Shown one piece after another: positions 10,318 to 21,011 of a stretch of DNA of 64,000 nt; position 1 is the first letter of the stretch; each line of letters begins with the position of its first letter. The notes beneath the pieces are model-generated. The model had not been told where the DNA came from and did no database searches. It worked only from the letters and a program-made list of their open reading frames with translations. The stretch is from Phlegmacium glaucopus (taxonomy: Eukaryota; Basidiomycota; Agaricomycetes; Agaricales; Cortinariaceae): the NCBI GenBank assembly GCA_015039465.1, contig MU130359.1, forward strand, positions 306,164 through 370,163, given 5' to 3'. Made by a program: the position numbers and the translations under genes.

Positions 10318-11005
10318 TCAATTATTGATCTACCATGGTGGGCCCATAGATTATTCACTTCTTCATCACTTTGGACAAATAAAATTGCAAAATGTAGAGA
10401 ATGTTTAGATGTACATGTCCATGGGTCCAAATCTGGAAATTTTTATAGTTTACCCATGACAATCACCAGTGCATCCCCTGCTTCCACCTGTGCCTTCTTG
10501 GGCTATTATCTTCACAACAGATGGGATTTAGGATTATATTTGCAGAGATAAAATCATCTATTTGTATATTGCTTCAATTCTACAAGTTCAAAATTTTAAT
10601 TACTGGCCCCTAACCATGTTAAAGTGCACATCTCAAGGATCTATATTGACAGAGGGGGCACTGATCAAAATTTTGGACTTGTAGATCAATTGGGGTTTAG
10701 ATTCTAAGTGAAATCCTCCTGCAAATTATGCTCATAGGTGTTGTGGTTGAAGGGATAATGTCCAATCTCTTTGGAGCCTCATATTTGGCAGGAAATTGAG
10801 ATTCATTTCACATTTTTGGGTTAAATATAATGTTTTTCCTATAAGGAATACTTTAGGCATGTATAATTACTTCTTATTCTTAAATACAGCACAATTTTTT
10901 GGTATCTCAGAGGTGTGGAGAGCACAAATGCAATGTCTCAAGAAATTGGCTGTGTCACATACACTGAGGATTGTGCAACACCATTAGTAGCAATCGTGTA
11001 TCAGG
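10318..11005. repeat. Direct segmental duplication, copy 1
   Basis: Diverged but continuous match to 12975-14030, sharing for example ATTATTGATCTACCATGG, GGGGGCACTGATCAAAATTT, GGTTGAAGGGATAATGTCC and CAAGAAATTGGCTGTGTCAC. The right part (about 10905-11005) contains an exon-like piece GVESTNAMSQEIGCVTYTED ending in a GT donor-like site, possibly a further exon of the broken metalloprotease-like gene upstream. Confidence 0.75.
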
Positions 11006-12060
11006 TGATGTGACTCAGAGTCTGTTTATACTTAGGTTATTGGCTTTTTCCAGTTTGCTTATTTGTGACTAAACTATCATGATGGAGCCAGGAAGCAAAC
11101 AATGATCAATAACTCATTTCCAGCAATGTGTTGTTGTCATATATTTGTTTTGAAAAGGTTTTTGAGAATGTTCACTTATTACTTTACTACCCATTACTTG
11201 TGCTTATCCATTTACCCAAAAACATCCCTGTGAAACCTCATAAAATTGAAGACCAGCCACTGTTGTTTGTTTTGGAAGCTAAAAGACAGGTTTCTGAGTT
11301 CAAAGGTGTTTCTTCCTTGGGTCCTATGGAGGTGCTCTGGCCACAATAATGTAAAGAGGTTGATACACATAAGAATATTTTCTCAATAAAAATATATATA
11401 TATAAATTATAATAGTAATAATAATACAAGGTTCTGCAATATCAATATTTATCTTTCTAAATTATTGATCAATTTCATTGTTGGTGCTTGGAATTTTATT
11501 TTTGACTGAGAATATGATTCTGGTGATAATATTTGTATATTAAATTTACATTGTTTAACAGGAACATAGTGAAACTGCAAACAAAGAAAAGGGATACATA
11601 TATATATCATACCAAATAATACTGGCTCAGTACCAGTTGAAGAGGTATAAATCTTGAACCTATTTGAACTCAATTTTTTTAATACATTAGTTAGCTTTTA
11701 CTAGTCATTTTTTTACCCCAGTTTCAATAGATTTTGAATCACAGTGACTCCAATATTCTTAACCTTCTATCCTGCAGTGCTCTCTCAACTTTGAAGAATC
11801 AAAGGCAGCAGTTCAGGATTTTGCAGATATGTAAGTTATTATAATCCTTGCACAAACATATCTCAAACATATTTCACTAGAAAGTTGTTTAGTAAGATCC
11901 TATGCTTTTCACAAGCAGATTTCCAACCCTCATTCACTCATGGGTTTGTGATGGATATTGGCCTCCATCTCATTATTTACAACCATATTAAACTGGACCA
12001 CATTCTCCAAGAACAACAAGAATTAGGAGTACATACAAACATTGTTGAATTCGTGTACCC
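11006..12060. other. AT-rich stretch, one exon-like piece
   Basis: Mostly AT-rich non-coding sequence. Around 11779-11832 a short piece bounded by CAG and GTAAGT reads CSLNFEESKAAVQDFADM and could be another exon of the broken gene. No other feature seen. Confidence 0.3.
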
Positions 12061-12433
12061 TACAGTCCCTCACATTGTCCAGCTGGAGTCCGGCAGACTG
12101 CCAAAAGTCCGGCGGACTCCACTAAAATTCCAGTAAAAGTCTGGTGAGAGTCCGGTCAGAGTCCGGTGAAAGTAGAAAAATGCCTGGACCGTATGTCTGG
12201 TCACAGTCCGCCGGACTTTTGATAGAATTTAGGGTTATATTTAGATTTAGGGCTTAGGATTAATATTTAGGGATGGGGATATTTTCTGTCCGCACGGTAG
12301 CGCATTCTTAGGTTAGGAGGGGATACAGGCATGTTTTGTACTTCCACCAGACTTCCACCGGACTCTGACCAGACTCTGACCGGACTTTTCTGGAGTCTGG
12401 CGGAATTCCGGCCGGACAATGTGGGGGAGTGTA
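12061..12433. mobile_element. MITE-like TIR element with GTCCGG subterminal repeats
   Basis: Left end TACAGTCCCTCACATTGTCC (12061-12080) is the inverted counterpart of GGACAATGTGGGGGAGTGTA (12414-12433). Between them lie many short motifs of AGTCCGGCGGACT type, several palindromic, and no coding capacity. The same right terminus occurs at about 918-945 and 20948-20965 and the same left terminus at 15806, so this is one family of at least three copies in the window. Confidence 0.75.
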
Positions 12434-12974
12434 AAGTCCTCTTGAATTCCAGCCCAGTAAAACTTTAACCTTCATGTGGATACACCCTATTGCACATCCA
12501 ATGGGAGTTGGAGTTTCTAACCAGTGTCGCAGCTGAAATCACCTCAAAACTATGAAACCAACTTCCAATCAACTCAACTCAGAAATTACCTTAAAATCTA
12601 CAGTATGCAATTTTTTGAAAATACTTTATTTCCCTCTAGATGGAAATGGATACATGGACCTCCAACTAGGGGTAATGCACAATAGAGACTTTACATCAGT
12701 GATTCTGTTTTTTTTGTTTGTGGTATTACATTCAAATTCTTATCATGAAAACAATGACCAACAACTGATTCCTGGCAAAATGTTGTTGTCTTTTGTTTGT
12801 ATCCACAATGAAAAAGTGTTTAGAAAGCAGACATAAACAAGATTGAACAACTTCTTTCTGGCAATCAGTTGTTGTCATTTGTTTGTTTTGAAAATTTTGA
12901 AGTAGCTGTTTTGGAAATCAGAAAATAACATATAAGGGTGACATTCAATATTAAGCATGCTATTGCTCCCTCAC
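12434..12974. other. AT-rich stretch without gene
   Basis: Includes sequence around 12740-12900 that resembles 11090-11170 (GTTGTTGTCATTTGTTTG type blocks), so part of it may extend the segmental duplication. No gene seen. Confidence 0.35.
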
Positions 12975-14030
12975 ATTGATTATTGATCTACCATGGTACT
13001 TCACCATTTTGGACAAATATAATTGTAAAATGTAGAGAATGTTTAGATGTATATTTCCATGGGCTATTTTATTCACAACAGATGGGATTTAGGATTAGAT
13101 TTGCAAAGATAAAATCTACTTGTATATGGCTTCCATTCTACAAGTTCAAATTTTTAATTACCTGGCCCCTAACTATGTTCAAGTGCACATTTTGAGGGTC
13201 TATCTTGACATAGGGGGCACTGATCAAAATTTTGGACTTGTGGATCAATTGGAATTTAAATGTTAAGAAAAATCCTCCTGAAAATCATGCTCATAGGTGT
13301 TGTGGTTGAAGGGATAATGTCCAATCTCTTTGGAGCCCCATTGTTAGGGGACACCCAATTTCAACCCAAACCTCAACCTTAGAATCATACATCCTGCCTT
13401 TCCGACAACCTCTGACCTTCCGTCCAACTCCACTTCCATCACCGGTTTACTCCAGAACCCCGTAGTTCCACTCCAACTCTGATCCTCCAGTTCACTCCAT
13501 CTTTTATTTCTATTTTTCACATCACACCACTTCTTATTTAATTGATTAATTATTATCATATCATTCCTTTATTTATTTTATATCTCTGTTATGTCCATAT
13601 TAGTACTTAAATACCCCCAGCCTAGCAGGGATCCCCATCCTTTCCTCTTTGGATCCCCTGCTAGGTAAGTCACTTGTAGATATCTTTTCTGAAATATTAT
13701 TAACTTTGGATCCCCTGCTAGCTTGACTAAGTCAGCATCGCAGTTGCCCTAACACCCATATTTAGCAGTCAATTAAGATTCATTTCACATTTTTGGGTTA
13801 AATATAATGTTTTCCTGCAAGGAATATCTTAGGCATGTATAATTACTTCTTATTATGGTTAAATACAACATAATTTTTATTGTATCTCAGAGGTGTGGAG
13901 ACCACAAATGTGATGTCTCAAGAAATTGGCTGTGTCACACTGTGACACCACATGTGACTGAATGTCACACATTTCCGAGTTCTCAGTATTTAGAACTCAT
14001 ACTGAGGATTGTGCAACCTGATATTATCAT
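12975..14030. repeat. Direct segmental duplication, copy 2, interrupted by a solo LTR
   Basis: Homologous to 10318-11005. Homology stops at 13341, resumes at 13755 after a 413-bp solo LTR, and contains a further small insertion of GTGACACC/TGTCACAC-type sequence near 13935-13990 that is absent from copy 1. Confidence 0.75.
13342..13754. repeat. Solo LTR with 5-bp target duplication, second family
   Basis: Starts TGTTAGGGGACACCC and ends GCCCTAACA, so the tips TGTTA/TAACA are inverted. It is flanked by perfect CCCAT at 13337-13341 and 13755-13759. Internally it has a TACTTAAATACCCC box and two GGATCCCCTGCTAG repeats. Its sequence differs from the LTR family at 5826 and 7300. Confidence 0.9.
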
Positions 14031-14318
14031 TGTCTTTGTAGTATAGTAAATTATTATTGTTGTTATAGTATAGTACTAAGCACCCAAGCCCCTTGCAAGA
14101 GGGCTGGGCACAACACCTGCCTCACATGAGCAGGAATTGCTTGGCAGCAAATTAAGATCCAGCTGTCAAAACTAACTAAGAATGGCAGCTGTTGTGATGA
14201 CAACATTCCCACCCCATGAAAATTACCATAAAAACACCCTTGAAACCATTCAAAAGATAGTCCCCTATAAGAATGAGACTTACTAACATAAGACTTGTAA
14301 TTACTCTTTGACCTTGTT

Positions 14319-14432
14319 GCAGGTATTAAATACTCTCAAACAGCTGCTCAATTTCTCCAGGAGCTATTCCAACAACAACATGAGTCTGAGTTGGAGAGTC
14401 CTAGTCAAAGCACAGTACCTAAGTTGTTGGTA
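14319..14432 (+). pseudogene. Exon-like piece, possible last part of the broken gene
   Basis: Bounded by TTGCAG on the left and GTATAT on the right. It reads GIKYSQTAAQFLQELFQQQH and continues ESELESPSQSTVPKLL without a stop. It has codon-like structure and the orientation of the pieces at 8.5-10.1 kb, but the link to them is inference only. Confidence 0.25.
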
Positions 14433-14549
14433 TATATCCAAAGTCTCTATCACCTCACTCCATCATCCATAATTCATTGGTATTATTCTTATTATTAATT
14501 TACACATTTCTACAAGCCTATCAACTAGTAAGACAATGCAATCAAGATG

Positions 14550-15030
14550 AAATATGTACCCTCTGCAGCAAATCAGTCAGAATCACTACCCATCCACCTG
14601 AACACATTCCCATCTTTCTTTAAACAGTTTAAGTTTCATCAAAGAAAGTCCAAGAGCATTAACTTTTATTCGCAAATGCAACAACATGTCCCTCCACACT
14701 TTTTTTACCACGAGATCCACCATCAGGTCCATCATGTTCAAATCATAACCAACACCTTTCTCCAATATCATTCTAACACGATCAACACAAAAGAGGGATA
14801 TCATCTTCTCCAGCCCTTACCTTTCTAATTCATCTACCAAATAGTTCATTGTGACCAGCCTGGTGCTTGCCATCCCCTTCTTCATTGAAGTTCATTCTAT
14901 GTAGACAACAAACTATCACTCTCCAAATCTCACCAAAATATCCACAAACACTACCACCTCCACAGAGATCTGCTACTACTCCTGCCCAAATCTCACTACC
15001 CATCTCAAAACAAGGTCTGGAAACCACTTC
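14550..15030 (-). pseudogene. Coding-like minus-strand remnant, unknown
   Basis: Two consecutive minus-strand pieces read MGSEIWAGVVADLCGGGSVC ... HQAGHNELFGR (about 15020-14833) and VDRVRMILEKGVGYDLNMMD ... LKLFKERWECVQVDG (about 14790-14590). They lie in order and look like protein, but a stop and a frame change separate them. No family recognised. Confidence 0.3.
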
Positions 15031-15063
15031 ACACCACAGTTTGGCATGTTGATTAATAAAAAC

Positions 15064-15762
15064 CTTGTAATTGCCTCAAATGATTGATCAAAATTGGCCA
15101 CTAATTCCTTGTGATATATAATTTATACATCTTATAACAATACTTGCTATGCTTGATTAATAAATGCTGGTTCTATAAATTTTAATTTGTTCTATAAAAC
15201 TTAATTATTTGTACTTCAGATCATTTCTGAGGTTATTTTATGGCCTCTCTGTGTGATAAAGGTTAGGTTAGGGTTCAGTTAGGGCAATAATTATGGCTCC
15301 TTTTGTACTTTAGCTCATTTCTGAGGTCGTTTTATGGCCTCTCTGTGTGATAAGGGTTAGGTTAGGGTTCAGTTAGGGTTCATTTAGGGTCTGTGTTAGG
15401 GTCTATGTTAGGATTTAGTTTAGAAGGTTTAGGGAGGTATCATATAATCTGGTGAAGTACTTTTAGGGTTTAGGGTTTAGGGAAGGGGAGGATGATGTAT
15501 AAAAAGAGTGAAGTACAAATTGGCAAGGGGGAGGATGATGTATAAAAGAGAGGGTGAAGTACAAAGGTGGGGATGATGTATAAAAGAAAGAGTGAAGTAT
15601 ATAAAAAGAGTGAAGTACAAATTGGCAAGGGGGAGGATGATGTATAAAAGAAAGGGTGAAGTACAAAGGTGGGGGAGGGAAGGATGATGTATAAAGATGA
15701 CAAATATATAATGTAAGGAATTAGTGGCCGTTTTTGATCAATCATTTAGGGCTATTACAAGC
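15064..15762. mobile_element. Non-autonomous element with ~60-bp inverted termini
   Basis: Left arm CTTGTAATTGCCTCAAATGA (from 15064) continuing through GGCCACTAATTCCTT is repeated in inverted orientation at the right, ending ATTACAAG at 15762. The interior holds a ~100-bp tandem duplication (15206-15400), degenerate TTAGGG-like repeats (15255-15480) and tandem GATGATGTATAAAAG units (15480-15690). No coding capacity; open frames across the tandem units are repeat artefacts. Confidence 0.7.
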
Positions 15763-15889
15763 TACTTATTAATGGATATGACACCTATGCTTGCACTCTG
15801 TACTTTACAGTCCCCCACATACTCCGCTGGACTCCACCAGACTCCACCAGACTCATTTGTGACTCATTTGTGACTCCCTGTCACATACT

Positions 15890-15995
15890 GGACTCCACTC
15901 TGTTAAGGTTCTGTTAAGGTTTTGTTAGGGTTTTGTTAGGGTTCTGTTAGGGTTGTTAAGGTTCTGTTAGGGTTTTGTTAAGGTTAGGAAGGTAT
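15890..15995. repeat. Short tandem repeats TTCTGTTAGGGT type
   Basis: About eight imperfect units of GGTTTTGTTA/GGTTCTGTTA inside the left arm of the TIR element. Confidence 0.7.
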
Positions 15996-16511
15996 CATGT
16001 GTCCAATCTTATTAGATTCCACCAGAGTCCGCCAGACTAGTCCAATGGAGTCTGCTGGACGACAAATTTCAATTTTGAGTCCACCAGAGTCCATGTCAAC
16101 GTAAAAGCGGGTTCCAACGGTAAGGAGCATTTTCGGAGGCCTCAGCGCTTAGCTTAGTCAGAGGCAGCCTCGCTGCCTCTGCATCATTAGTCTCATTTAC
16201 TCAGACATTTGACGACATGCCTGCAAGCCGCCGCTGGTACATGTGCTAATGAATAGCAGATACTGAATCAGTGGCGGAGGGTTTGTAATGTTAGTCGTTA
16301 AATAAGACCTGGGTTGTCTCAAGCTTTCTCTCCCAAGCTCTCTCAGAGACTGCCCAGGCTTCACCTTTTATTTTCACACATTTCACTTTATCATCCAAGT
16401 CTTTTTCACAAAACATCTCCTTCGTCAACATCTACATATTCATCCTGAGCATAACCATAATCTATGTCAAGCTCTAGCCCATCTTTCGAAGATGTATGAA
16501 GTGTTGCCGAA

Positions 16512-17753
16512 ATGTGTGAGAAACTGGTTGAAGATACGGTGCAAAAAAAGTATACTGAGGACAAATTTGTGGAGGAACTCCGTAAGACAGGAGTTTCGAT
16601 TCATGAAGCCGATGATTACATTCAGTCGCTCAAGCAATGCATCGAGCTTCAACATAGTGCATCCCAACCACAAGAATCGAACACTCTATCATCGACCTCT
16701 CTCATCCATCCCGAAAATGATCCAGCAGACCCTATTCGAGCAGTCACCCCCGAAGGACTTGACGATGACCAAACCGCTTCATTCAGAGCTCGAAGAGCAC
16801 AAGAACTCGAACGGGTCTCAGTTCCCAGTCAACCTCTATCTTCGACAGACATCGATAATGAAGTCGCTTGGGCTATCCTTCGCTCTAAGCTCAAACATAC
16901 TTCAGAACCTAACGATACTACTCATCCGTTTGAATCTGTCTCTGATTTACTTAAGAATCTTCCTCCCCCAGACGCTTCTTCATCAATTCCTTCATCAGTT
17001 CTTGCTGTCGCTCCCCATCTTGCATCCCTCTCATGAGGCACCTCTCTCGACGATCATCTTCTTAAGACCTGGAAGTTACGGCAAGCATATTGTTCCAAAA
17101 AAGCCATCGACCCTATCATCGATCTTATGCAATGTCAACATCTGTCTGACCCCATTCCGCGCTCCATTTGGCGAAAGATCATTCAAGATGAGTTCGTCGA
17201 TTTCGAGCACCTTTATGGATCGACGGATCGGAGTTATAATCATCAAGATGATCAAAAAGAATTTGCAGGTGGGTATGTACTTACGAAAAAGGAGCAAGTT
17301 CCTGCAAAGAAACCAATCAGGTCTGAAGCGGAATGGGTTCGTATGTTTTCTGCCTGGGAAGCAGCTGTCCTTCACCTCTTCCCTCATCGATGCAACGAAC
17401 TTCAGAATTACCGAACTATTGTCGTTGATTTCTTCCGAGCCACTCCTCATAACACCTCCATTGCAATTCAATTTGATATCGAAGCGCGTGATCGCTACGC
17501 TCACAGCCCTTATCATCTTGATAGCAGAGACATGTTACACATACCTCTCCTTGTTCAATTGTTTCGAGGCTCGAATTCTGGTTCTAAACGTGATTCAGAT
17601 TCTACGTATTCTTCTTCGTCAAAACGAGCTATGGTGCCATGTCAGAACTGGAGTCTAGGGTTCTGCGATGATCCCTGCTCTAATCGTAGAAGGCACGGGG
17701 TCTGTTCCGAGTGTGGAGGACGACACAGAGCAAAAGAAGTTGATGGATGTTGA
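16512..17753 (+). pseudogene. Gag-like protein of the DIRS/Ngaro element, one nonsense codon
   Basis: Frame from ATG 16512 (MCEKLVEDTVQKKYTED) is open to a TGA at 17034-17036 (PHLASLS*GTSLDDH) and then continues in the same frame to 17753. The C-terminal part holds a helical region (SEAEWVRMFSAWEAAVLHLF) and a Cys/His cluster, CQNWSLGFCDDPCSNRRRHG followed by CSECGG and HR. This kind of cluster precedes RT in fungal DIRS-group elements and would bind nucleic acid. The TGA is again compatible with a CGA-to-TGA change, though the original residue cannot be known. Confidence 0.75.
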
Positions 17754-19649
17754 GAGAAGTTGCAGGATAAAAGACGAGAAGGAAAAGAATCTGGTTTCGC
17801 AGCAAGCAGAAACAGCAATAGGCGTGCCTAGAAGTTTTGTAACTTCATCGAAACGAAAAGCTGAAGATTTAATCTATAATCCACACTTTCGTCGTTGTTA
17901 TATGTGGACAGATTCTAGTAACTCTTGCTCCCCTGCCGTGATGAATACTGAGACTGCTGAACCCCTTCAATCTCCTCCTGAACACATCCTCAACAATCCC
18001 AAAATTCATTCTATGCTCTCTCAGTTACAAGACTATGTGAAGATCGAGACTCCATTTGATATTGACAAACTCGACCTCTTCTTAACTAATCATCCTAACC
18101 AAGCCTTTGTTAAATCCGTTATCAAAAGTCTACGAGAAGGTTTTTGGCCTTTTGATGAAGGCGAATGGAATGAAGAAGATGGGGATGTGAATAACTATAG
18201 TACTGAAGATGTTGATCTAGATGCCATTCGCGCCTTCCGAGATAAGGAATGCTTGAAGGGACATTGGTCCGATGAACTTCCTTTCCAACATCTCCTACCT
18301 GGTATGAAATCATCACCTATGTTTGTCGTCTGGCAGAAAGGGAAACCTCGCGTCATTACTGACCACGCGGGGTCCGGTCTTAATGATGGAATACCTAAGG
18401 AAGAAAGCAGAGTCCAATACGATGATATGCATTCCTTTGGTCAAGTCCTTCGTGAAGCTCGCCGAAATAATCCTGCAGTCGATCTCATCCTGTATAAATC
18501 CGACGTCGCTTCTGCCTTCTTAAATCTTTCAGCTCATCCAATTTGGCAATTACAACAAGTCGTCACGATTGACAACAAAAAGTATATTGTTTGTCATCTT
18601 GTATTTGGTAACAGGGCTTCACCTCGTTGTTGGTGTGCTCTTTCTGCTCTTATCTGCTGGATCGGAGAACGCAAGCTAGACATTATAGGTTTGCATGTCT
18701 ACATGGATGATTATTTTGGTTGGGATTACGCATCCAACTTAATTTTCTTCCGGGGTGATATGCAACTGAAACAACAGGTACAACTCCTCCTTCTCTGGGA
18801 ACGAATTCTCTGTCCGTTTGAAGATAAAAAGCAAGAACACAGCAATCCTTTGAAGATAATAGGACTTTGGGTTGACGTCAACCTTGGCACCATCTCGTTA
18901 TCTCCAGATTCAGTTAACAAAATCATCACTAAAATCAATAACTTCCTTTCGGTACCTTCTCGTCAACAACCCCTACGTGAATGGCAACGCCTTTCAGGCC
19001 ATCTCAACTGGCTCCTTAATGTTCTCCCATGGGGACGCCCTGCTCTTTCTGAGCTTTATCGTAAAACCAGGGGTAAAACCCAACCTTCTGGAAAAATTTT
19101 CTTAAACGCTACAGTTCATTCTGATCTTCGTTGGCTAGCCGACACCATCCCGAAGGCAATTCGCTTCTTAGACAAGGGACATTGGCCCGACTATGATGCC
19201 GATGTTACTGTCTGGACGGACGCTAACCTCAAAGATGGCCTTGGTTTTCCTACTCCAATAACAGTTTCATTTACCAGCTTAAACCACCTCCTCCTGACAT
19301 CAAAATCGACATCCTCTTTCTTGAACTCATCACCATCTTATCCGCTATCCATTACCTCGCATCTATGATCCATCCACCTCGCCGTCTTCTTTTATTCACA
19401 GATAGTCTCGATTCCGTTTCCATCTTTAATTCCCTCTCAGCTTCAGAAAAACTCCATAACGCACCATTACTTGCTGTGGCAAAAATAATTCTTGAATCAG
19501 GAATTGACCTTCGTGTTCGTCACATTGAAGGTAAAAACAACATCCGAGCCGACCTTCTTTCCCGTCTTCTTTTTGAAGATTATCGTAAGCAATTCCCTCA
19601 AGACCGCGTCCGTACCTTTGTTCCACCACGAGAACTTTTACCGGCGTGA
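17668..19649 (+). pseudogene. Reverse transcriptase-RNase H of the DIRS/Ngaro element, frameshifted
   Basis: Starts in a frame overlapping the end of gag (first ATG 17668; true start uncertain). RT features: LYKSDVASAFLNLSAHP, HLVFGNRASPRCWCALSALI and the catalytic HVYMDDYFG; a thumb-like block LREWQRLSGHLNWLLNVLPW follows. RNase H begins VTVWTDANLKDGLGF near 19210; one extra T in the TTTT run at about 19249 would restore the next frame, SYSNNSFIYQLKPPPPD, through LLLFTDSLDSV to the C-terminal HIEGKNNIRADLLSR. The stop TGA at 19647-19649 overlaps the ATG of the recombinase. Copies the element RNA into DNA when intact. Confidence 0.85.
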
Positions 19650-20656
19650 TGGAGAGAGTCTTTTTAAATCTTCTGGGCGAGCCCCAGAAGGCTCGTCCAG
19701 TTAATAACCTTTCTGATATCGATTCCCGAGCTCTCTATCTTCAATCTGCAGCAATCGAAATAGCTACCGCAAAAGGTTATCAGACCGGCGCTCGCGATTA
19801 CATCACTTTTTGTACCAAACATCACCTCCCTCTTAATCCCACACCTCTAACTCTATCTCGTTACATCGCCTATTCATCCCAATACATTGCTTCTGCGCCA
19901 AAGTATCTCACGGGAGCAAGACATTTCCTTCAAGACTTCTATCCTGAATTTGATCACAATCGAAACCACCCTCTTGTTCAGTCAACTATTCGTGGCTCGA
20001 AAAAGGTTCGAGGTGATCCTATAAAACGTAAACTTCCTTTGCGTTTATCTCATCTTGAAACCTTCGTCCAATTTGCAAATCATACAAAACTTTATGACGA
20101 CCTCCTTTTCGCTACCATCCTATCCTGCGCTTTCTATGCTTGTCACCGGATAGGGGAACTAATCATCAAATCCGATCTCAGTCAATTTGATTGGCGCAAA
20201 ATCATTAAGCGTTCCTCTTTAATTTTTTATGAAAAACATGCCCAGTACTTTCTACCTTATCACAAAACAGACCCATTTTATCATGGCACTGAAATATTAT
20301 TCACTGAACACGATTTCATCAATCCCGTTTCACTGCTTAAACAATATGTCTCTCTTCAAGATCTCCACCATCACGCTCGACTCCCACTTTTCCTTTGCGA
20401 AAACGGTGCCATCCCTAATCGCTCTTGGTTCGACTCCAAATTTCTCACCTTCGTCAGCCGAAGTTATGGTGGCCATTCTGCACGAGCCGGAGGCGCTACA
20501 TACTATGCTTCACTCAGCCTTTCTGAATCCGTCATTCAAGCAATCGGCCGTTGGTCTTCCACTGCTTGGAAAACCTATATCCGCGACAATCCGACAATCC
20601 GCGCTGAGCAACAGCTCGCTTCCATCCGTTTCCACAATGTCCAACATCCCATTTAA
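19649..20656 (+). CDS. Tyrosine recombinase of the DIRS/Ngaro element
   Basis: 335 codons from an ATG that overlaps the RT stop (TGATG). The N-terminal half is a core-binding type helical domain (ATAKGYQTGARDYITFCTKH). The catalytic half shows the first Arg in CAFYACHRIGEL, the His-x-x-Arg box in GGHSARAGGATYYA, a following GRWSS block and the nucleophile Tyr in AWKTYIRDN. All expected residues of the R..HxxR..W..Y set can be placed, so the enzyme may be functional. It would integrate circular element DNA without a target duplication. It is the only undamaged ORF of this element. Confidence 0.88.
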   Translation: MERVFLNLLGEPQKARPVNNLSDIDSRALYLQSAAIEIATAKGYQTGARDYITFCTKHHLPLNPTPLTLSRYIAYSSQYIASAPKYLTGARHFLQDFYPEFDHNRNHPLVQSTIRGSKKVRGDPIKRKLPLRLSHLETFVQFANHTKLYDDLLFATILSCAFYACHRIGELIIKSDLSQFDWRKIIKRSSLIFYEKHAQYFLPYHKTDPFYHGTEILFTEHDFINPVSLLKQYVSLQDLHHHARLPLFLCENGAIPNRSWFDSKFLTFVSRSYGGHSARAGGATYYASLSLSESVIQAIGRWSSTAWKTYIRDNPTIRAEQQLASIRFHNVQHPI

Positions 20657-21011
20657 CTTCTTTTTATTTTTATTTTTATTTTTTGCTCCTCGCTATCATT
20701 TCTTTTCACCTCCACCCTCCCCCACACTCATCAATTCATATGATTTAGCCTCTAGCTCCTCGCCCGCATATCTCTAAATATAGGATTCATCATAATCTGA
20801 CGAATCGCTTATCTGCTACTCTTCCGTTCTAAGCGTGCACTTCGCTTAGGCCCATGTAACATTCACACAGTTTAGGACTTGAGTCTGCCAAAGTCCGCTG
20901 GAGTCCACCGGAATTTAGTGCCAGAGTCCAGTGGATTCCACCGGAGTATGTGGGGGAGTGTACAGTCCTCCCTGCACTTCAGAACCTTTGGGTACTTCAT
21001 CATCACCTGAG
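20657..21011. other. Right end of the nested elements
   Basis: Non-coding end of the DIRS-like element (to about 20870), then subterminal repeats and right terminus of the enclosing TIR element (to 20962), then 50 bp leading into the next gene. In-frame codons before ATG 21012 (SEPLGTSSSPE) look coding, so the enclosing element may have inserted into the 5' part of that gene. Confidence 0.45.

Larger units (their letters stand above)
16105..20870 (+). mobile_element. DIRS/Ngaro-type tyrosine-recombinase retroelement
   Basis: Gag-like ORF, RT-RNase H ORF and tyrosine recombinase ORF follow in this order, which is diagnostic for DIRS-group elements (no DDE integrase). Ends are approximate. The left end contains a hairpin with arms AGAGGCAG/CTGCCTCT (about 16161-16181) and the right end a hairpin with TAAGCG/CGCTTA (about 20830-20850). 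I did not resolve the split direct or inverted terminal repeats expected for this group. One nonsense codon in gag and one single-base frame change in RNase H indicate early decay; the recombinase is open. Confidence 0.8.
15806..20962. mobile_element. TIR element of the CAGTCCCCCACAT family, split by a DIRS-like insertion
   Basis: Left end TACAGTCCCCCACATACTCC (15806-15825) and right end GGAGTATGTGGGGGAGTGTA (20943-20962) are inverted copies. Subterminal GGACTCCACCAGACTCC repeats occur just inside both ends (15827-16100 and 20884-20945). The termini match the MITE at 12061-12433, which has no coding region. The simplest reading is a small TIR element into which the 4.7-kb retroelement inserted. 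Confidence 0.6.

Noticed and set aside
13344..13559. Minus-strand frame inside the second solo LTR
   Set aside because: Lies wholly within a non-coding LTR with defined ends and target duplication.
15463..15745. Open frames over GATGATGTATAAAAG repeats
   Set aside because: Repetitive peptide (FIHHPP type) produced by tandem DNA units, not a gene.
15255..15990. TTAGGG-like repeats as a possible telomere
   Set aside because: Degenerate, short, inside inverted-repeat elements and followed by 48 kb of genes; interstitial only.
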